Below are positions 1-10,329 of a stretch of DNA of 64,000 nucleotides, piece after piece. The stretch covers positions 153,035,122 through 153,099,121 of the forward strand of contig OX328123.1 in the NCBI GenBank assembly GCA_946811695.1. The letters run 5' to 3'. The number at the start of each line of letters is the position of its first letter. Positions within the stretch are counted from its first letter, which is position 1. The notes below the pieces were generated by a model. The model searched no databases, was not told the origin of the DNA, and was given only the letters and a program-made list of their open reading frames with translations. The translations under genes were made by a program, and so were the position numbers. This stretch comes from Gonocerus acuteangulatus. Its lineage: Eukaryota; Arthropoda; Insecta; Hemiptera; Coreidae.

Positions 1-1666
1 ATATTTCATTTTTAGTCATGAAAAGTTTTGGGAACTTCGTATATTTTCATTAATATCACGTAAACGGTTCGGAATCTTGGCAAGCAAAAGATTAACATTC
101 GAAAGGTTACTAAATTCTCTACAAAAAATGTTTTGAAGACATTTGCGATGGGATGGTCATATTTGGAGAAATAAGTGCTTAAAACATAGGTAATTTCGAT
201 TATTTGAACGAATCTTTTTGTGTGTTTCCTACAGTTTTTTTTCACTGCTCGTTATTTTTGTGATTGCTTATAGTAGACAAATGTATTAGTCAATAAAACA
301 GGATACGTATAAATAGAAATAATATTTTGTTTCACCGGCATCTTGGAATTCGAAGATGCCCTAGGAATATCTAGATTACTGTACTGGTGTTGATTTCGTT
401 ATTTAGAATTTTTTTTGGTATTCCCTATTTTCAGAAGTTTTTATCTATTTATTAATTTTTTTGTTTAAATTCATTGGACAAAATCATAGGAATTCGAAGG
501 TGAGGAGCTAGGAGGCTTAGGGTGGGGGGGGCAATTTCCCTGTCCCCAGGTACCTCCCAGTGTACCCTCGTCATCTGTAAGTCCCTTTCTAGAGTCATAA
601 AGATAAGCCTCCAAACAACTTTAGGAATGTAGGATTTCTAATTTTTGTATCAGAACAGCCGCTCTTTACATACCACAGAGGTACTGACGTACCGGTCTAT
701 ACTAGTTGCACTCCACACGGTGGTAGTACTTGGTGTATGCCACAGCGGATCGATAATTATAACCTTATTTTATTTTTATTAAATAGGTACCTAAAAAAAT
801 GTATTTGTGTATAAGTGTAGCGTTATTGGGATTAGAATAAAATATTTTATTAACAGACATGAAATGGTTCGGAATCTTCGTATATTGTCCTTTTTTTTTT
901 TTTTTTATTTCTTTTATGGTGCATCGAAATCTGAGCCATTAGCACCATTTTTTCCTTATGAGCTTATATAATACTTAGATTTAGCTAGCGACAATATTTT
1001 ACACCGCAATTAAAGTGACTTGCTCTTCTTAAAAATATAATATTTATATTATAATATAAACATAATACATTAATTTGTCTGAAACAAAAAGTCCAACCGG
1101 CAGGAGCTGCATCATCTTAGCGCGGTTCCGTTCTTATCTCGAGTGCGATTAGTGAAGGAATATAGCAGCTATCGGTAGGTATTAGCACCATTTCCCCCCC
1201 TTAATATCTTCAAAACAGTGGGAAGTACGATATAACCATTCAAAGGCTTACTAAATTCTTTACAAAAAAGATTCTGAAGCAAATTTCGATGGGGCAATAT
1301 CAGTCGGAGAAGTAAGTGCTTAAAACTACGAAAGTTTTAGTTTTGTATTTTAAACGGGTTTTTGTCACTGTTTAAAGTTTATTTAACGGTGGGATGAGTA
1401 TTTCATTAAAGCTGAGAAAATAAGAATCATATTGGTAATAGAGTTTTCTAGAGTGAGCGTCGCGATGACGGGAGAGTCCCATCCGCTTAGAAAACTGTCA
1501 GTTTCCATATGTGGCGCTTTAAGCTTCCTTCTTTTTGAGATTTTATTTTATATTTTTAACGAAAGATCAAAACCTACCGATAGCTCCTACTATTCCTTTA
1601 CTAATCGCACTTCGGATAAGAACGGAACCGCGCTAAGATGATGCAGTTCCTGCGAATCGGACTTTT
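1..1666 (+). repeat. Family A (candidate Helentron-like) element, right part
   Basis: This non-coding block is nearly identical over its whole length to 30610-32296, so the window opens inside a family A copy. It ends with the family's right terminus: GGAACCGCGCTAAGATGATG, a CAGTTCCTG core, then TCGGACTTTT. An inverted copy of the same terminus starts at about 1085, so 1085-1666 is bounded by two inverted right ends and could be a separate MITE-like unit. I see no credible ORF. Assignment to Helentrons rests on end structure only; repeat-family membership is certain from the duplication. Confidence 0.8.
1085..1666. repeat. MITE-like unit bounded by inverted family A right ends
   Basis: The left side reads AAAAAGTCCAACCGGCAGG and continues into CTTAGCGCGGTTCCGTTC. 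The right side is its inverted complement over about 53 bp. The same arrangement recurs at 31694-32296. The interior is non-coding. It may be a solo foldback derivative of the larger family or simply an internal domain of it. Confidence 0.65.
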
Positions 1667-2082
1667 GTTTATTGGACGTTACACTGTGACCCGGCTAGAA
1701 CCTTTCTTATAATTAATTTTAAAATATGAATACTAATGCTTCTCTTATCGTACTGTAACAGTTAAAAATTAACTGATAAACTATGATTTATTTTGTCAGT
1801 TAAAAATTAACTGATAAAGTAAGATTTATTTTTTCAATATTGTTATACTCCCGGAACACAAAAACTGGAAAAAATAATAATAATATTTTTTTTAAATTCT
1901 TTTATTTTTTCAATTTAAAATGTCAGGTAGACACAAATATTATTGTTCGTTTATTTATCGTCTAGTGTCTAATTTAGCCGTTCAATTTGAATTCGATACT
2001 AATTTGTACAGAAATTTGATTTTTTTTACAATATTTCCGTTAAGGAAGAAATGATAATTTGTGCCAAAAAAAAAACAAAAAA
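1667..2082. other. AT-rich spacer with a small palindromic tandem repeat
   Basis: No gene is visible. At about 1758-1830 a unit of roughly 38 bp containing the palindrome CAGTTAAAAATTAACTG occurs twice in tandem. The rest is A/T-rich with no further structure I recognise. Confidence 0.5.
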
Positions 2083-2382
2083 AAAAAACCGAGATTATTT
2101 TTTCCAGATTATGCGTTCCAAATGTCTAACTCTCTATGGAACAAAATTTCCAAGCGATGGGTTATTAAAACACGATTATCTCATAAAATATTCAAGCTAA
2201 GACGCTGGTGTTTTTTCGTACAACACTTCTTTTAAGCGATAAATCGGGATTTGTCCCAAAAAACACGGGTTTTCGAAAAAGAAGCGAAAACGAGAAAATC
2301 TCCAAAGGACTTTTTGACTTATTTTTTTGATTGCCCATCAATATACCAAGTCTGTCGGTTTAATCATGGGATACCCAGTATT
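2083..2382 (-). repeat. Family C transposon end, reversed
   Basis: Read on the minus strand, the block starts GGGATACCC, then has AAACCGACAGACTT, and further in shows AGCTTGAATATTTTA, GATAATCGTGTTT and AATAACCCATCG. The same order is seen at 63622-64000 on the plus strand after TACAGGGTATCCC. It is a partial copy of a DNA transposon whose terminus resembles the GGGTGTCCC end of the element at 62.0-63.6 kb. No ORF survives. Confidence 0.55.
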
Positions 2383-3185
2383 TTATTTTATCAAGGTTTA
2401 TTCAGGAGTGGATTTTAAAAAATCAAATAAATTTGTAATCTTAGTCGGGGCGTCACCCATATTTTCCTCGTTAAAGCCCTGGGCCTTTAACATAAACATT
2501 ATATTATTAAAAGAATAAATTATTTTAAACTATTGTAAAATACCGAAATATGTAAATTTAAAAAAATAACGGATAAGGCAGGTCGCCATTCTAGAGTGTG
2601 TATATCTGAAGGATAAGTTTGACAGTTCCTACTGTACGTATCAGACCTCTGCTTACAATTGCAAATCCAGAAAAACTTTTGCTTTCCACCCGAAGAGAAT
2701 ATTGCTAGGACGGGATTTACATGTCTGCCCCATTTGTTCATATCCTAAGGGGAACTTTTCTCTGTCCTCGTTAGTTCGGAGTTTGGTCTTCCACTTTTGG
2801 CACTCATATCACAGAAATACATACATATAAACTCCCATTTCACTTAAAAAACACTCAACTTCTCGCCTATATAAAACAAAAATAAATTCAAGTCAATTTA
2901 GGGGTTAAATTTAATTATTTAAAACATATCCATGAGGCTATAAGTAACAATACGACATTCCGTTTTGCAGTAGCCTAGGCATTCCTCACTAGATAGAAGT
3001 AGGCCCTGCATCGACTCAATAAGACAACAATTTATCATCCTAAATATACATAAAAATAAAATTACCCAAATGTATAGATTGAAATTTTAATTTATTTTGT
3101 GTTTAGTTTTTTTTTTAATCAAATTATAATTCTAAAAGTACATATATTTTTTATTTGCGGATTGTGTTTACTACATTATATTGAG

Positions 3186-3188
<3 letters not shown>
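2383..3188. other. Unassigned AT-rich sequence
   Basis: No gene, tandem array or terminal repeat was recognised here. Short ORFs on both strands lack any family resemblance and have no coding-like composition. Confidence 0.4.

Positions 3189-3265
<77 letters not shown>
3189..3265. repeat. (TA)n microsatellite
   Basis: About 75 bp of almost pure TA with one short interruption. It directly abuts the left terminal inverted repeat of the mariner element, whose TA target-site duplication is drawn from this array. Confidence 0.9.
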
Positions 3266-3266
<1 letters not shown>

Positions 3267-3431
3267 GTAGTAAGGTCCATAAGTTTCCGGCCTGTCCTGC
3301 TTCCCCTCCTTCAAACGTGCCGGGACCTGCACGCCTATGCAGGTCAATGCCTGCTCACTCCATACCCATCGCCCGCACTTCCTCAGTCTTGTCAGTCAGT
3401 GTCCAGCCTTGAAGGAAACTCCCCATTTTTT

Positions 3432-4284
3432 ATGTTCAAACTCGAGTACCGTGCGGTAATTAAATTCTTTTGTAAAGAGGGTCTTACTCCTGCTCAAAAA
3501 AAAAGAGCGCTTGGATTGCGTATACGGGCTGTCCTCCCCCTCGTATTCCACTGTGAAAGAATGGGCAAAATTATTTAATTTAGGGAGAGAAAGTCTAGAA
3601 GATGACCCACGTCCCGGTCGCCCATTGGAAGCTGTAACTTCTGAAACAATCCAACTTGTGGAATCTGAATTGCTGTCTGACCGGCAAGTAAAAACCAAGG
3701 AAATAGCAGCGAGGTTAGGGCTTTCAAAAACAAGTGTTTTGAGGATCATCAAAGAACATTTGCATACGAACAAGGTTAGTGCAAGATGGGTTCCAAAAAT
3801 TCTTTCAGCTGCTCAAAAACAGGAACGAATTCACTGCTGCAATGAATTTTTACGCGAGTATAATGCCGACCCAAGGAATTTTTTGGACTCACTTGTAATT
3901 TTTTGGGACTGTAAAGGAATACTACTGATAGATTTTAAAGAAAGGAATACCACAATGAATGGTGAGTATTATGCAGCCCTACTTCACCGGTTACGGGACG
4001 CTAATAAAGAGAAGAGGCGAGGGAAGTTAAGCAGGGGTGTCCGCCTCCTTCACGACAATGCCTCTGTCCACACAGCATTGATTTCCAAGGCCGCTGTGAA
4101 GGACTGTGGATTCCAAGAAATCTCTCATCCACCCTACAGCCCAGACTTGGCCCCTAGCAATTTTTACCTTTTCTCAAAGTTCAAATCTGACCTTCGTGGA
4201 AGGCGATTAAACACCGACGAAGAGCTCCAAGCAGCAGTGGAAGAACATTTTTTTAACAAATTGAGAAGATATGGTCGACCGTTC
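3432..4284 (+). pseudogene. Mariner transposase, broken (N-terminal and central part)
   Basis: This is a cut-and-paste DDD transposase remnant. Translation from the ATG at 3432 gives a mariner-like start (EYRAVIKFF, then KEGLTPAQ). It shifts frame at the A-run near 3497-3505 and continues with the helix-turn-helix region (SSPSYSTVKEWAKLF, EDDPRPGRP). An internal deletion joins NFLDSLV to IFWDCKG, removing about 50 residues including the first catalytic Asp. The HDNA motif is present, but the residue 34 positions later, in APSNFYLF, is Asn where mariners have Asp. The frame is then broken at 4284 by the Penelope-like insertion, and the true C-terminus reappears near 5659. It cannot encode an active enzyme. 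Confidence 0.88.
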
Positions 4285-4371
4285 AGAAGTAGGAAGCGTA
4301 GATCGTCGGGGTTTCGGTCAGTGTTCTTATTCAATAAAACACATTTTATTTCCTAAAATGTATATTTATTG

Positions 4372-4415
4372 CCACCAACGTTTCGGCTTGCTATACAAGC
4401 CATCTTCAGGGCTGT
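4372..4415 (-). ncRNA. Hammerhead ribozyme-like motif
   Basis: On the minus strand the sequence has CTGAAGA (the CUGANGA core), then a 6-bp stem GGCTTG/CAAGCC with a short loop, then GAAACG. This order is the conserved core of hammerhead ribozymes, which are known from Penelope-like elements. I could not identify the second strand of stem III or a cleavage triplet, so it may be partial or inactive. Confidence 0.45.
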
Positions 4416-4499
4416 AAAAACATATATGGTGTAACAATCGTAAGGACAGAAACAATACCAAAAAACAACAAAAAAAAAAAAAGGCTAGAAACATTAACA

Positions 4500-4526
4500 T
4501 AAATATGAGTACCTATATGCTTGAAA

Positions 4527-4570
<44 letters not shown>

Positions 4571-4571
4571 G

Positions 4572-4629
<58 letters not shown>

Positions 4630-4727
4630 ATAATAATAGCAATATAAATAAATATAACTGTATAGTGACATACCTATTGCTAGAAACATTAACATAAATA
4701 TGAGTACCTATATGCTTGAAAATACAA

Positions 4728-4775
<48 letters not shown>
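4500..4775. repeat. Duplicated (TA)n-containing segment
   Basis: A segment starting GAAACATTAACATAAATATG and running into ATAAATATA and (TA)n occurs at about 4487 and again at about 4684. Each copy carries its own TA array. It lies in the 3' region of the Penelope-like element. Confidence 0.7.
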
Positions 4776-4779
<4 letters not shown>

Positions 4780-4909
4780 TAATAATAGCAATATAAATAA
4801 ATATACATGTATATGGTATCCAAGCAAATACAGTACAAGTGTCATAGTAACATACCTATTGAGAAGATTGAGAACTTTCCCGTTTCAAGAAGAGAACATT
4901 TCTGAAGAC

Positions 4910-5180
4910 TGGAAGGATGGGTCGGGGCTAGACAGTAGAGAATGGGGGGAGGGGGTGGAGAGGAGTGGGGCTGGGAGTAAGGATAGAGGGTAAAGACCGC
5001 GGTATAGATAAAGGACTTGCCGATGGATATTGCAGGTACAGGGAAGGATTGGGCCAGTGCTAGACAGGAGAGGATGGGGGTGAGGGGGTTGGGGAAAGTC
5101 GACCTGGGAGTAAGGACAGAGGGACGGCGGTAAAGATAAAGGACTTGCCGGTGGGTATTGCAGGTACAAGGAAGGATCAG
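4910..5180. repeat. GA-rich tandem repeat, about 130-bp unit, two copies
   Basis: Each unit contains ATAAAGGACTTGCCG, then ATATTGCAGGTACA or GTATTGCAGGTACA, then GGAAGGAT and a GAGGATGGGGGTGAGG-type purine run. The proline-rich translation of the minus strand is a by-product of this composition. Confidence 0.65.
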
Positions 5181-5220
5181 ACGGTGTGTGGGAATAGGGC
5201 AACGAACCGGGTGGGATTAC

Positions 5221-5645
5221 CTAACGGGAGGCTTTGAGGATATGGAAAATGTTGGAATAGGTTGAGGAGATGACTTCTTTGTCAATTTTGTCATTGACGG
5301 GATTGTTTTCTAGATGGATATATATGGATTCAGAAAGGAGACGCTTTTCAAGGTTGGGTTCAGTGGAGAGGATGGAGAAGTTTTGGAAATCAAATTTATG
5401 TCCGTCCGTGATAGCGTGTCTAGAAAGTGCGGTTTTAATGTCTCTGTTCTTAATGTTGTATTTGTGTGTTGTGAGTCTGCTATGAATGCGGTTCTTCGTC
5501 TGTCCAATGTAAGTGCTGTTGCAGTGTGGTGTAGAGCAAGATATTCGGTAAACGACGTTGGATCTATTTTCTTCTTTTTTAACAAAGAAGAAAATTATTT
5601 TTTTCATGGTATAGAAATGTTGCCAAAGCGTTGTATTAAGTGTGT
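5221..5645 (-). pseudogene. GIY-YIG endonuclease domain of a Penelope-like ORF
   Basis: This is the C-terminal endonuclease that nicks DNA during Penelope-type retrotransposition. Visible motifs are NVVYRISC, where VVY replaces the GIY core, then STYIGQTKNRIHSRLTTH with the YIG core, the conserved Arg and His, followed by DIKTALSRHAITDGHKFDF and a C-terminal helix-rich tail. The open frame extends upstream to 5757, but those codons are antisense mariner sequence and do not belong to this gene. The reverse transcriptase domain that should precede it is absent, so this is a fragment. The family assignment is firm, its activity unlikely. Confidence 0.8.
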
Positions 5646-5679
5646 TGAACTTAGATGAGACTATATTGAAAAACAGTAA
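5646..5679 (+). pseudogene. Mariner transposase C-terminal tail
   Basis: After the Penelope-like insertion the plus strand resumes with codons for NLD and then DYIEKQ followed by TAA. This matches the usual mariner C-terminus (GDYIEK type), with one base missing before the Asp codon. It lies just inside the right TIR, which confirms that one transposase was split. Confidence 0.75.
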
Positions 5680-5756
5680 AACCAGTTTTTTTCTTTCACC
5701 TTTCCTTCTATCCCAGGCCGGAAACTTTTGGACCTTACCTCGTATATATACATACA

Positions 5757-6081
5757 CAGTCCTGTGAAAAAATATAAACTCAAATTATAATATCATGGAA
5801 TTTATTAAAAGTGAAGGCATTGCACATTAATATTTTTCATGTTATTAGATTGCTAAGAAGCTGCAAATGGACTTCGATCTGAATAATAATTTACAGTAAT
5901 CATATTTTGTATAAAAAAAAAAAAAAACATGTTCACGCTGCGAATAAGTAGGTCTAAGCTCAATGTTTATTCTCTATTGTCAGATGTATTAATTGATTTT
6001 ATCATCTCGGGTTTTTTTCTAACTGTTGAAGGGAGAGTACTTGTTATTGCTTTGTATACTGTGACGTTTCCTGTGAATTAG

Positions 6082-6130
<49 letters not shown>
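5757..6130. other. Region upstream of the Tc1 pseudogene, with poly(A) tract
   Basis: It begins with CAGTCCTGTGAAAAAATA, which resembles a Tc1-type terminal repeat, but no inverted partner was found downstream. A poly(A) run of about 45 bases (6086-6130) sits directly before the first codon of the pseudogene. Nothing else is recognised. Confidence 0.4.
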
Positions 6131-6133
<3 letters not shown>

Positions 6134-6915
6134 CCGCGTAGAACTCAATTCATGGAAATTGAGAAGCAAAGAATTATGGACCTATGAAAAGGTGGGTTGA
6201 CATGGACACAAATGGCTCATAAGCTAAACCGCTCCCAGTGAGTGGTGTGAGACGATTACTAATAAAAATAATATGTCGAAGACATCCAAAATTTTTGGTT
6301 TTGAGAGAAATCTCAAAAACAGGAGCATCCTCTGCGCCGATTGTGAGGCGATTTGATTTAGGGTTTGATGCTAACTTGGCGAAGAAGTGGATAATGGAAT
6401 CAAAGTACTTGGTAGTGTGAAAACCCCAGCTCAAAAATCATCATTTGCAGCAACGACTGCAGCTCGTTGATAATCCTAATCAAAATAGCCAAAAATGGTC
6501 AAGCGTTATTTTCAGTGATGAAAAAAAAGTTAAAATTCATGTTCCGGATGGTTTAAATTATTACTGGTATGACCTTCGACAAGAAAAGAAAATTTTGTCA
6601 AGACAGTCGCATTGGGGTGCCCAAGTTATGGTATGTGCTGCTTTTAATGAAAAGGGAAAATCTCAAATTGCATTTACAGCCGGCTAAATGCATGCAGTTA
6701 TTTATCAAAATGTTTTGGAAGAATTCCGTTTTCCGTTTCTTACAATATTGTTCCATTGGTCTACGGAACAATGGTTTCAGGATTTCGAAACAAACATTTT
6801 GGATTGGCAAGCCCTTATTTCGGATCTCAATCCAGCAGAAATTGTGTAGGAATTTTTGGCAAGAGAATTCTACGACTGTTTGAAAAACTTGGAATACAGA
6901 TAGGTCTTCGTAGGC
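6131..6915 (+). pseudogene. Tc1-like transposase pseudogene
   Basis: This is the remnant of a Tc1-family DDE transposase. The frame from 6131 gives MPRRTQF and an N-terminal helix-turn-helix (TWTQMAHKLNRSQ) broken by several stops. A clear catalytic-core segment follows: WSSVIFSDEKKV with the first acidic residue, PDGLNYYWYDLRQ, and HWGAQVMVCAAF. Further on, NILDWQALISDLNPAE shows the region that holds the last acidic residue. Multiple stops and frame changes rule out function. No reliable terminal inverted repeats were found. Confidence 0.82.
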
Positions 6916-7598
6916 TAGGATATAAACATCTACCAGCTGTCTGTCTGTATGTTTGTTCGTTATACAAATCCATACCGATTTGGACCGATTTTGATCCGTG
7001 GAGTGTCATAGGCAAGGTCAAAGTCGTTTAGGACTCATAGTTCGAAGGACACGGATTCGAAACTTTGAACCCGAACAATTATAGATTTGCGTTATTAGAT
7101 TTTAATATTAATATTATAAGTAATTATTTATTTGTTTTCTAATATAAAAAATATAAAATACCGAGACGATAAAAAGTAGATAGAATAATAGAACATAGTT
7201 CACATCGCCGCGTTATCTTCCTCAAGCAGAAAATCGACTGTGCTAACTCACAATTTAATTAGAAAAAGTATTGATATCCCCCAAAAAACTAACGTTGAAA
7301 AAAAGGCCAAGTTATAGGCACCTCCCAAAAACAGTTTCCCTATGAAAGCTATAGGGGGTTTTAGGTTCTTAATACCTTGTCAAGAACCTAATAATACCTT
7401 CTCACTTATTTGTGCAATTCCAACTTGGCCACTTCTCGCTATCTTACGTAGGGCCGTGGCCGCTTTAAATTACATAGATTTCATACGTAGTCAACCATTT
7501 AAGTCATCAAAGAGGGTATAATAATCCTGAATCGTTACCCTAAGTGCCTGACTCTTTATTTGCCAGATATTTCATAATAAATCCGATCTTTATAGTGG
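6916..7598. other. Unassigned sequence
   Basis: I see no gene and no recognised repeat, apart from a short inverted repeat TAGGTTCTT/AAGAACCTA near 7360-7390. Confidence 0.4.
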
Positions 7599-7728
7599 CG
7601 ATTTAACGTAAACTGTCCACGTTGGAATTGGACAAATAAGTAGGAGGGTAAGTAAATGCTTCCCTACCATTTAACGTAAACTGGCCAAGTTGGAAATATG
7701 TAGGATGGTAAGTAAATGCTTTCATACC
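7599..7728. repeat. Tandem duplication of about 65 bp
   Basis: Two diverged copies start TTTAACGTAAACTG, continue with CAAGTTGGAA or CACGTTGGAA, and end GGTAAGTAAATGCTT followed by TACCA. It is non-coding. Confidence 0.7.
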
Positions 7729-7834
7729 ATTTCATTGTGTTGTATGGATTTGAGTACTGAGCAATAACAAATTTCAAAAATAAAAGCATTGAACCTTTGA
7801 AGAGAGCAGGAACTGATCCAGTTGGAAGTCGCTA

Positions 7835-8170
7835 TATCCAAAAGTTCGACTCACAGGAACTGCGACATCTTAGCGCGATTCCATTCTTATCCCTACTCTC
7901 ATTTTTAAAGATTAAAATAGAAAAAGTTATTATTTTTCTTCGACCTTTCTTGAAATGGGTTTATGGCTTTTCCTGGGAGTGTCCGCCAGCCCCCAGCATC
8001 CCCTTCTAGAGGTACTGTTCAATGCATTAGAAAATATCAAACGTTTCACATTTTCTTATGCTCTTCTACTAGAATACTAATTTTACAGATAAATGCAATT
8101 TAAAACAAAAAAAATTAATTAAATGTGATTTAAACAAAGATAAAAGCCATGAAACGCACATTTTCTCCCG
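7835..8170 (-). repeat. Family A element, reversed right end
   Basis: It begins AAAAGTTCGACTCACAGG, then ACTGCGACATCTTAGCGCG, which is the family A right terminus in reverse. Further in, TTACAGATAAATGCAATTT and the following A-rich stretch match 22,990-23,080 in another reversed copy. The distal part and left end are not seen, so it is a partial copy. Confidence 0.6.
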
Positions 8171-9545
8171 AAAGCGTCCTTATATTAAATAGTGCCTTAC
8201 CAGTTGTAGAAATTATATTTTTTTGAAAAAATCTAATAGAAGAGGTCAAGCCCATGTGGTTGAATATGATGCTTCTTGTTTATCTATAAAAGGCAACACA
8301 GATTATCTTTCAGGATAACACAGAGGTCGGGGACGGGAAGTAATCCCATCAGCTGAAGAGGCCATCTCTACGAGGGAATATAATAGAATTCACATTTCTC
8401 CGGGCAGATTTAGGGGGCAGTCTGTCAAAACTTTATCCTCACATTCAGGCTCTGACAGTCGCACGCCTCACGGCACAAAGCTAACACTCCTCGCCTGTTC
8501 CTTCTAAATACCTGACAGGGAAGTCTTGACTACAAACGAAGTTGTTTTATTCAATTTTTGTTTAATGTAACGTTTGACTGACGTTGAAAGAATTTATAAC
8601 CTTTAAGGAGGTAGGTGGTTTACCCGAACGTAAGTAGGGATTCGGGGCGCTCACAGCACCCCAACAAAAAGTATCCCCAAAAAGAAAAGGGTTTTTTAAC
8701 ACTTTCAGGACCGATGGCTTCGAACAAAATTTCCATCAGGGCCCAAGCCTTCTTTTTGTATAGTTATTTTGGCAGACATATAAAACAATAAATAAATAAG
8801 TGAAGAATCTTTTAAAATGATGTACTTTTAGTGGATTAATTACAATTTTGTAAAATGTCAACGATAGTGGGCCCGATGAAGGAAGTTTTCTGCCGGATTC
8901 AGTATCATACGATACGAGACCCACAACCCTAACCGGGAATACGTCATGAGGTCCCAAATCAAATACGAAGCGTCTAGGTCAAGGCCCAGAATAGCGGAAT
9001 CGAAAGAAAACCAAGCTATCTGTTGACGCATATGCCATGACGCTGGGCCCGTTCTTTTTTTTATTATTTCACTTTTGTAAACCCATTACCTATATTCCCC
9101 CATAGTGTAAGAGAAAAGTTAAACAATGATAATTGTATACCATATGTTTTAACGTAAAGCCTGATAGTTTTCAATGAAGAGAGGAAACGAACAATGAACT
9201 TAGTTGGAGAATACGATCTGGCAAGTAGGGAAGATGGCCGACAGGACTTATCGGATATTTAGGGGGACGAGTAGAAGGTCCGACATCCGACTGGTGAAGA
9301 AGTTGGAGAGACAGACGGATCAAAGTCGTCCAACTTAACTCTGTCATTGCTTCGCGCACCTTCGGTCTGCACTCGATACACTTCTTGGCTGGTGAGTGAG
9401 ACTAGGACTAAAGTTGGATAGCAGGTCGGAGCGTAAGTGGAGTCGAATATCCAACTAGTTATTTCTACTAAGTCGTACAGCAACTCGACTGCTTTAAAAT
9501 GCAAAGTTGTCGTTTACAAAATGAGCCAAAATGCAGTTTCCATGG
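8171..9545. other. Unassigned sequence
   Basis: About 1.4 kb without a recognisable gene, terminal repeat or tandem array. The short ORFs here have no family resemblance. Confidence 0.4.
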
Positions 9546-9774
9546 CAATTATTTTATTATTTATTTAAATTTAAATTTTAACGTCCATTTATTATTAACG
9601 ACGAATTTTAGGACGGGTTATCTATAGGTTACCACCCTTTTCTAGCCAGGATAGGGGTGATGCCTTTTCTTTTTTTCGAAAGAAAAGCCACCACCCCTAG
9701 TGGGAATCGAACCCACGACCTTTGGCATGGAGTGTTAAGTGCTCACGGCCATCGGGTCGCCAATTATTTTATTA
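9546..9774 (-). repeat. SINE family 1 (tRNA-derived) with 14-bp TSD
   Basis: The SINE body is 9560-9760 on the minus strand. It starts with a tRNA-like head: a box A-like stretch GATGGCCGTGAGCACTTAAC and a box B GGTTCGATTCCC. The body contains CCTATCCTGGCTAGAAAAGG and ends AATAAATGGACGTTAAA. The direct repeat CAATTATTTTATTA flanks it at 9546-9559 and 9761-9774. A second copy is at 61414-61625. Confidence 0.88.
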
Positions 9775-9784
9775 AAACTCCATG

Positions 9785-9809
9785 AAAATATAGAACCATA
9801 TATATACAT

Positions 9810-9878
<69 letters not shown>
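9785..9878. repeat. (TA)n/(CA)n microsatellite
   Basis: ATATATACATA, then a short CA run, then a long TA run. It directly precedes foldback element 1. Confidence 0.9.
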
Positions 9879-9882
<4 letters not shown>

Positions 9883-10160
9883 TGATGTTATTTTTCGTCG
9901 CTGGGATAGTATTTTTAGATGGAACGGCATTTTTCTCCAGCGGTGGTACTCCTCCTCACTTCTTCCCGAAATATTTCGATGGATTCATCTCCATCTTCTT
10001 CAGCCAGGTACTTGTTTCTTCCTCGGTGGTAGCCTCACTCATTCCCTTGGCTACCACCGAGGAAGAAACAAGTACCTGGCTGAAGAAGATGGAGATGAAT
10101 CCATCGAAATATTCCGGGAAGAAGTGAGGAGGAGTACCACCGCTGGAGAAAAATGCCGTT

Positions 10161-10164
<4 letters not shown>
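9879..10164. mobile_element. Foldback element 1 (near-perfect palindrome)
   Basis: Arms of about 113 bp (9921-10033 and 10050-10162) start GGAACGGCATTTTTCTCCAG and are inverted with a single visible mismatch, around a spacer of about 15 bases. It is preceded by a 40-bp leader, GTTATTTTTCGTCGCTGGGA and onward, and (TA)n lies on both sides. A related element at 12,408-12,687 has the same leader and arm ends. Read in the sense direction, the arm encodes an acidic stretch then RWRKMPFH, which suggests descent from a coding sequence. The transposon class is unknown. Confidence 0.75.
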
Positions 10165-10237
<73 letters not shown>

Positions 10238-10266
10238 CACGAAAAAAGGATAATAAAACAGACAAT

Positions 10267-10324
<58 letters not shown>
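10165..10324. repeat. Two (TA)n arrays
   Basis: TA arrays at 10165-10231 and 10270-10324 are separated by about 38 unique bases. They lie between foldback element 1 and the unit starting CCCTTAG. ORFs reading YIYIYI are artefacts. Confidence 0.9.

Positions 10325-10329
<5 letters not shown>

Larger units (their letters stand above)
4285..5645 (-). mobile_element. Penelope-like element, 5'-truncated, nested in mariner
   Basis: The minus strand carries a GIY-YIG endonuclease domain, which in retroelements is characteristic of Penelope-like elements. The reverse transcriptase part is missing, so the copy is truncated at its 5' side near 5645. Downstream of the stop at 5221 lies a 3' region with a GA-rich tandem repeat (4910-5180), TA/AT arrays and a hammerhead-like motif (4372-4415). 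It interrupts the mariner coding sequence. No target-site duplication could be defined. Confidence 0.75.
3266..5742 (+). mobile_element. Mariner element split by a Penelope-like insertion
   Basis: The left end CGTAGTAAGGTCCATAAG and the inverted right end CGAGGTAAGGTCCAAAAG continue into GTTTCCGGCCTG on both sides, giving terminal inverted repeats of about 30 bp. TA dinucleotides flank both ends, as expected for the Tc1/mariner superfamily. The interior holds a decayed transposase (3432-4284), a Penelope-like fragment on the opposite strand, and the last codons of the transposase (5646-5679). The TIRs show that the Penelope insertion lies inside the mariner and is younger. Confidence 0.85.

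Noticed and set aside
3396..3773. 125-residue ORF antisense to the mariner transposase
   Set aside because: It is a shadow frame of the transposase, which shows clear family motifs on the plus strand.
4885..5202. Proline/serine-rich 105-residue minus-strand ORF
   Set aside because: It is produced by a GA-rich tandem repeat in the 3' region of the Penelope-like element, with no independent coding evidence.
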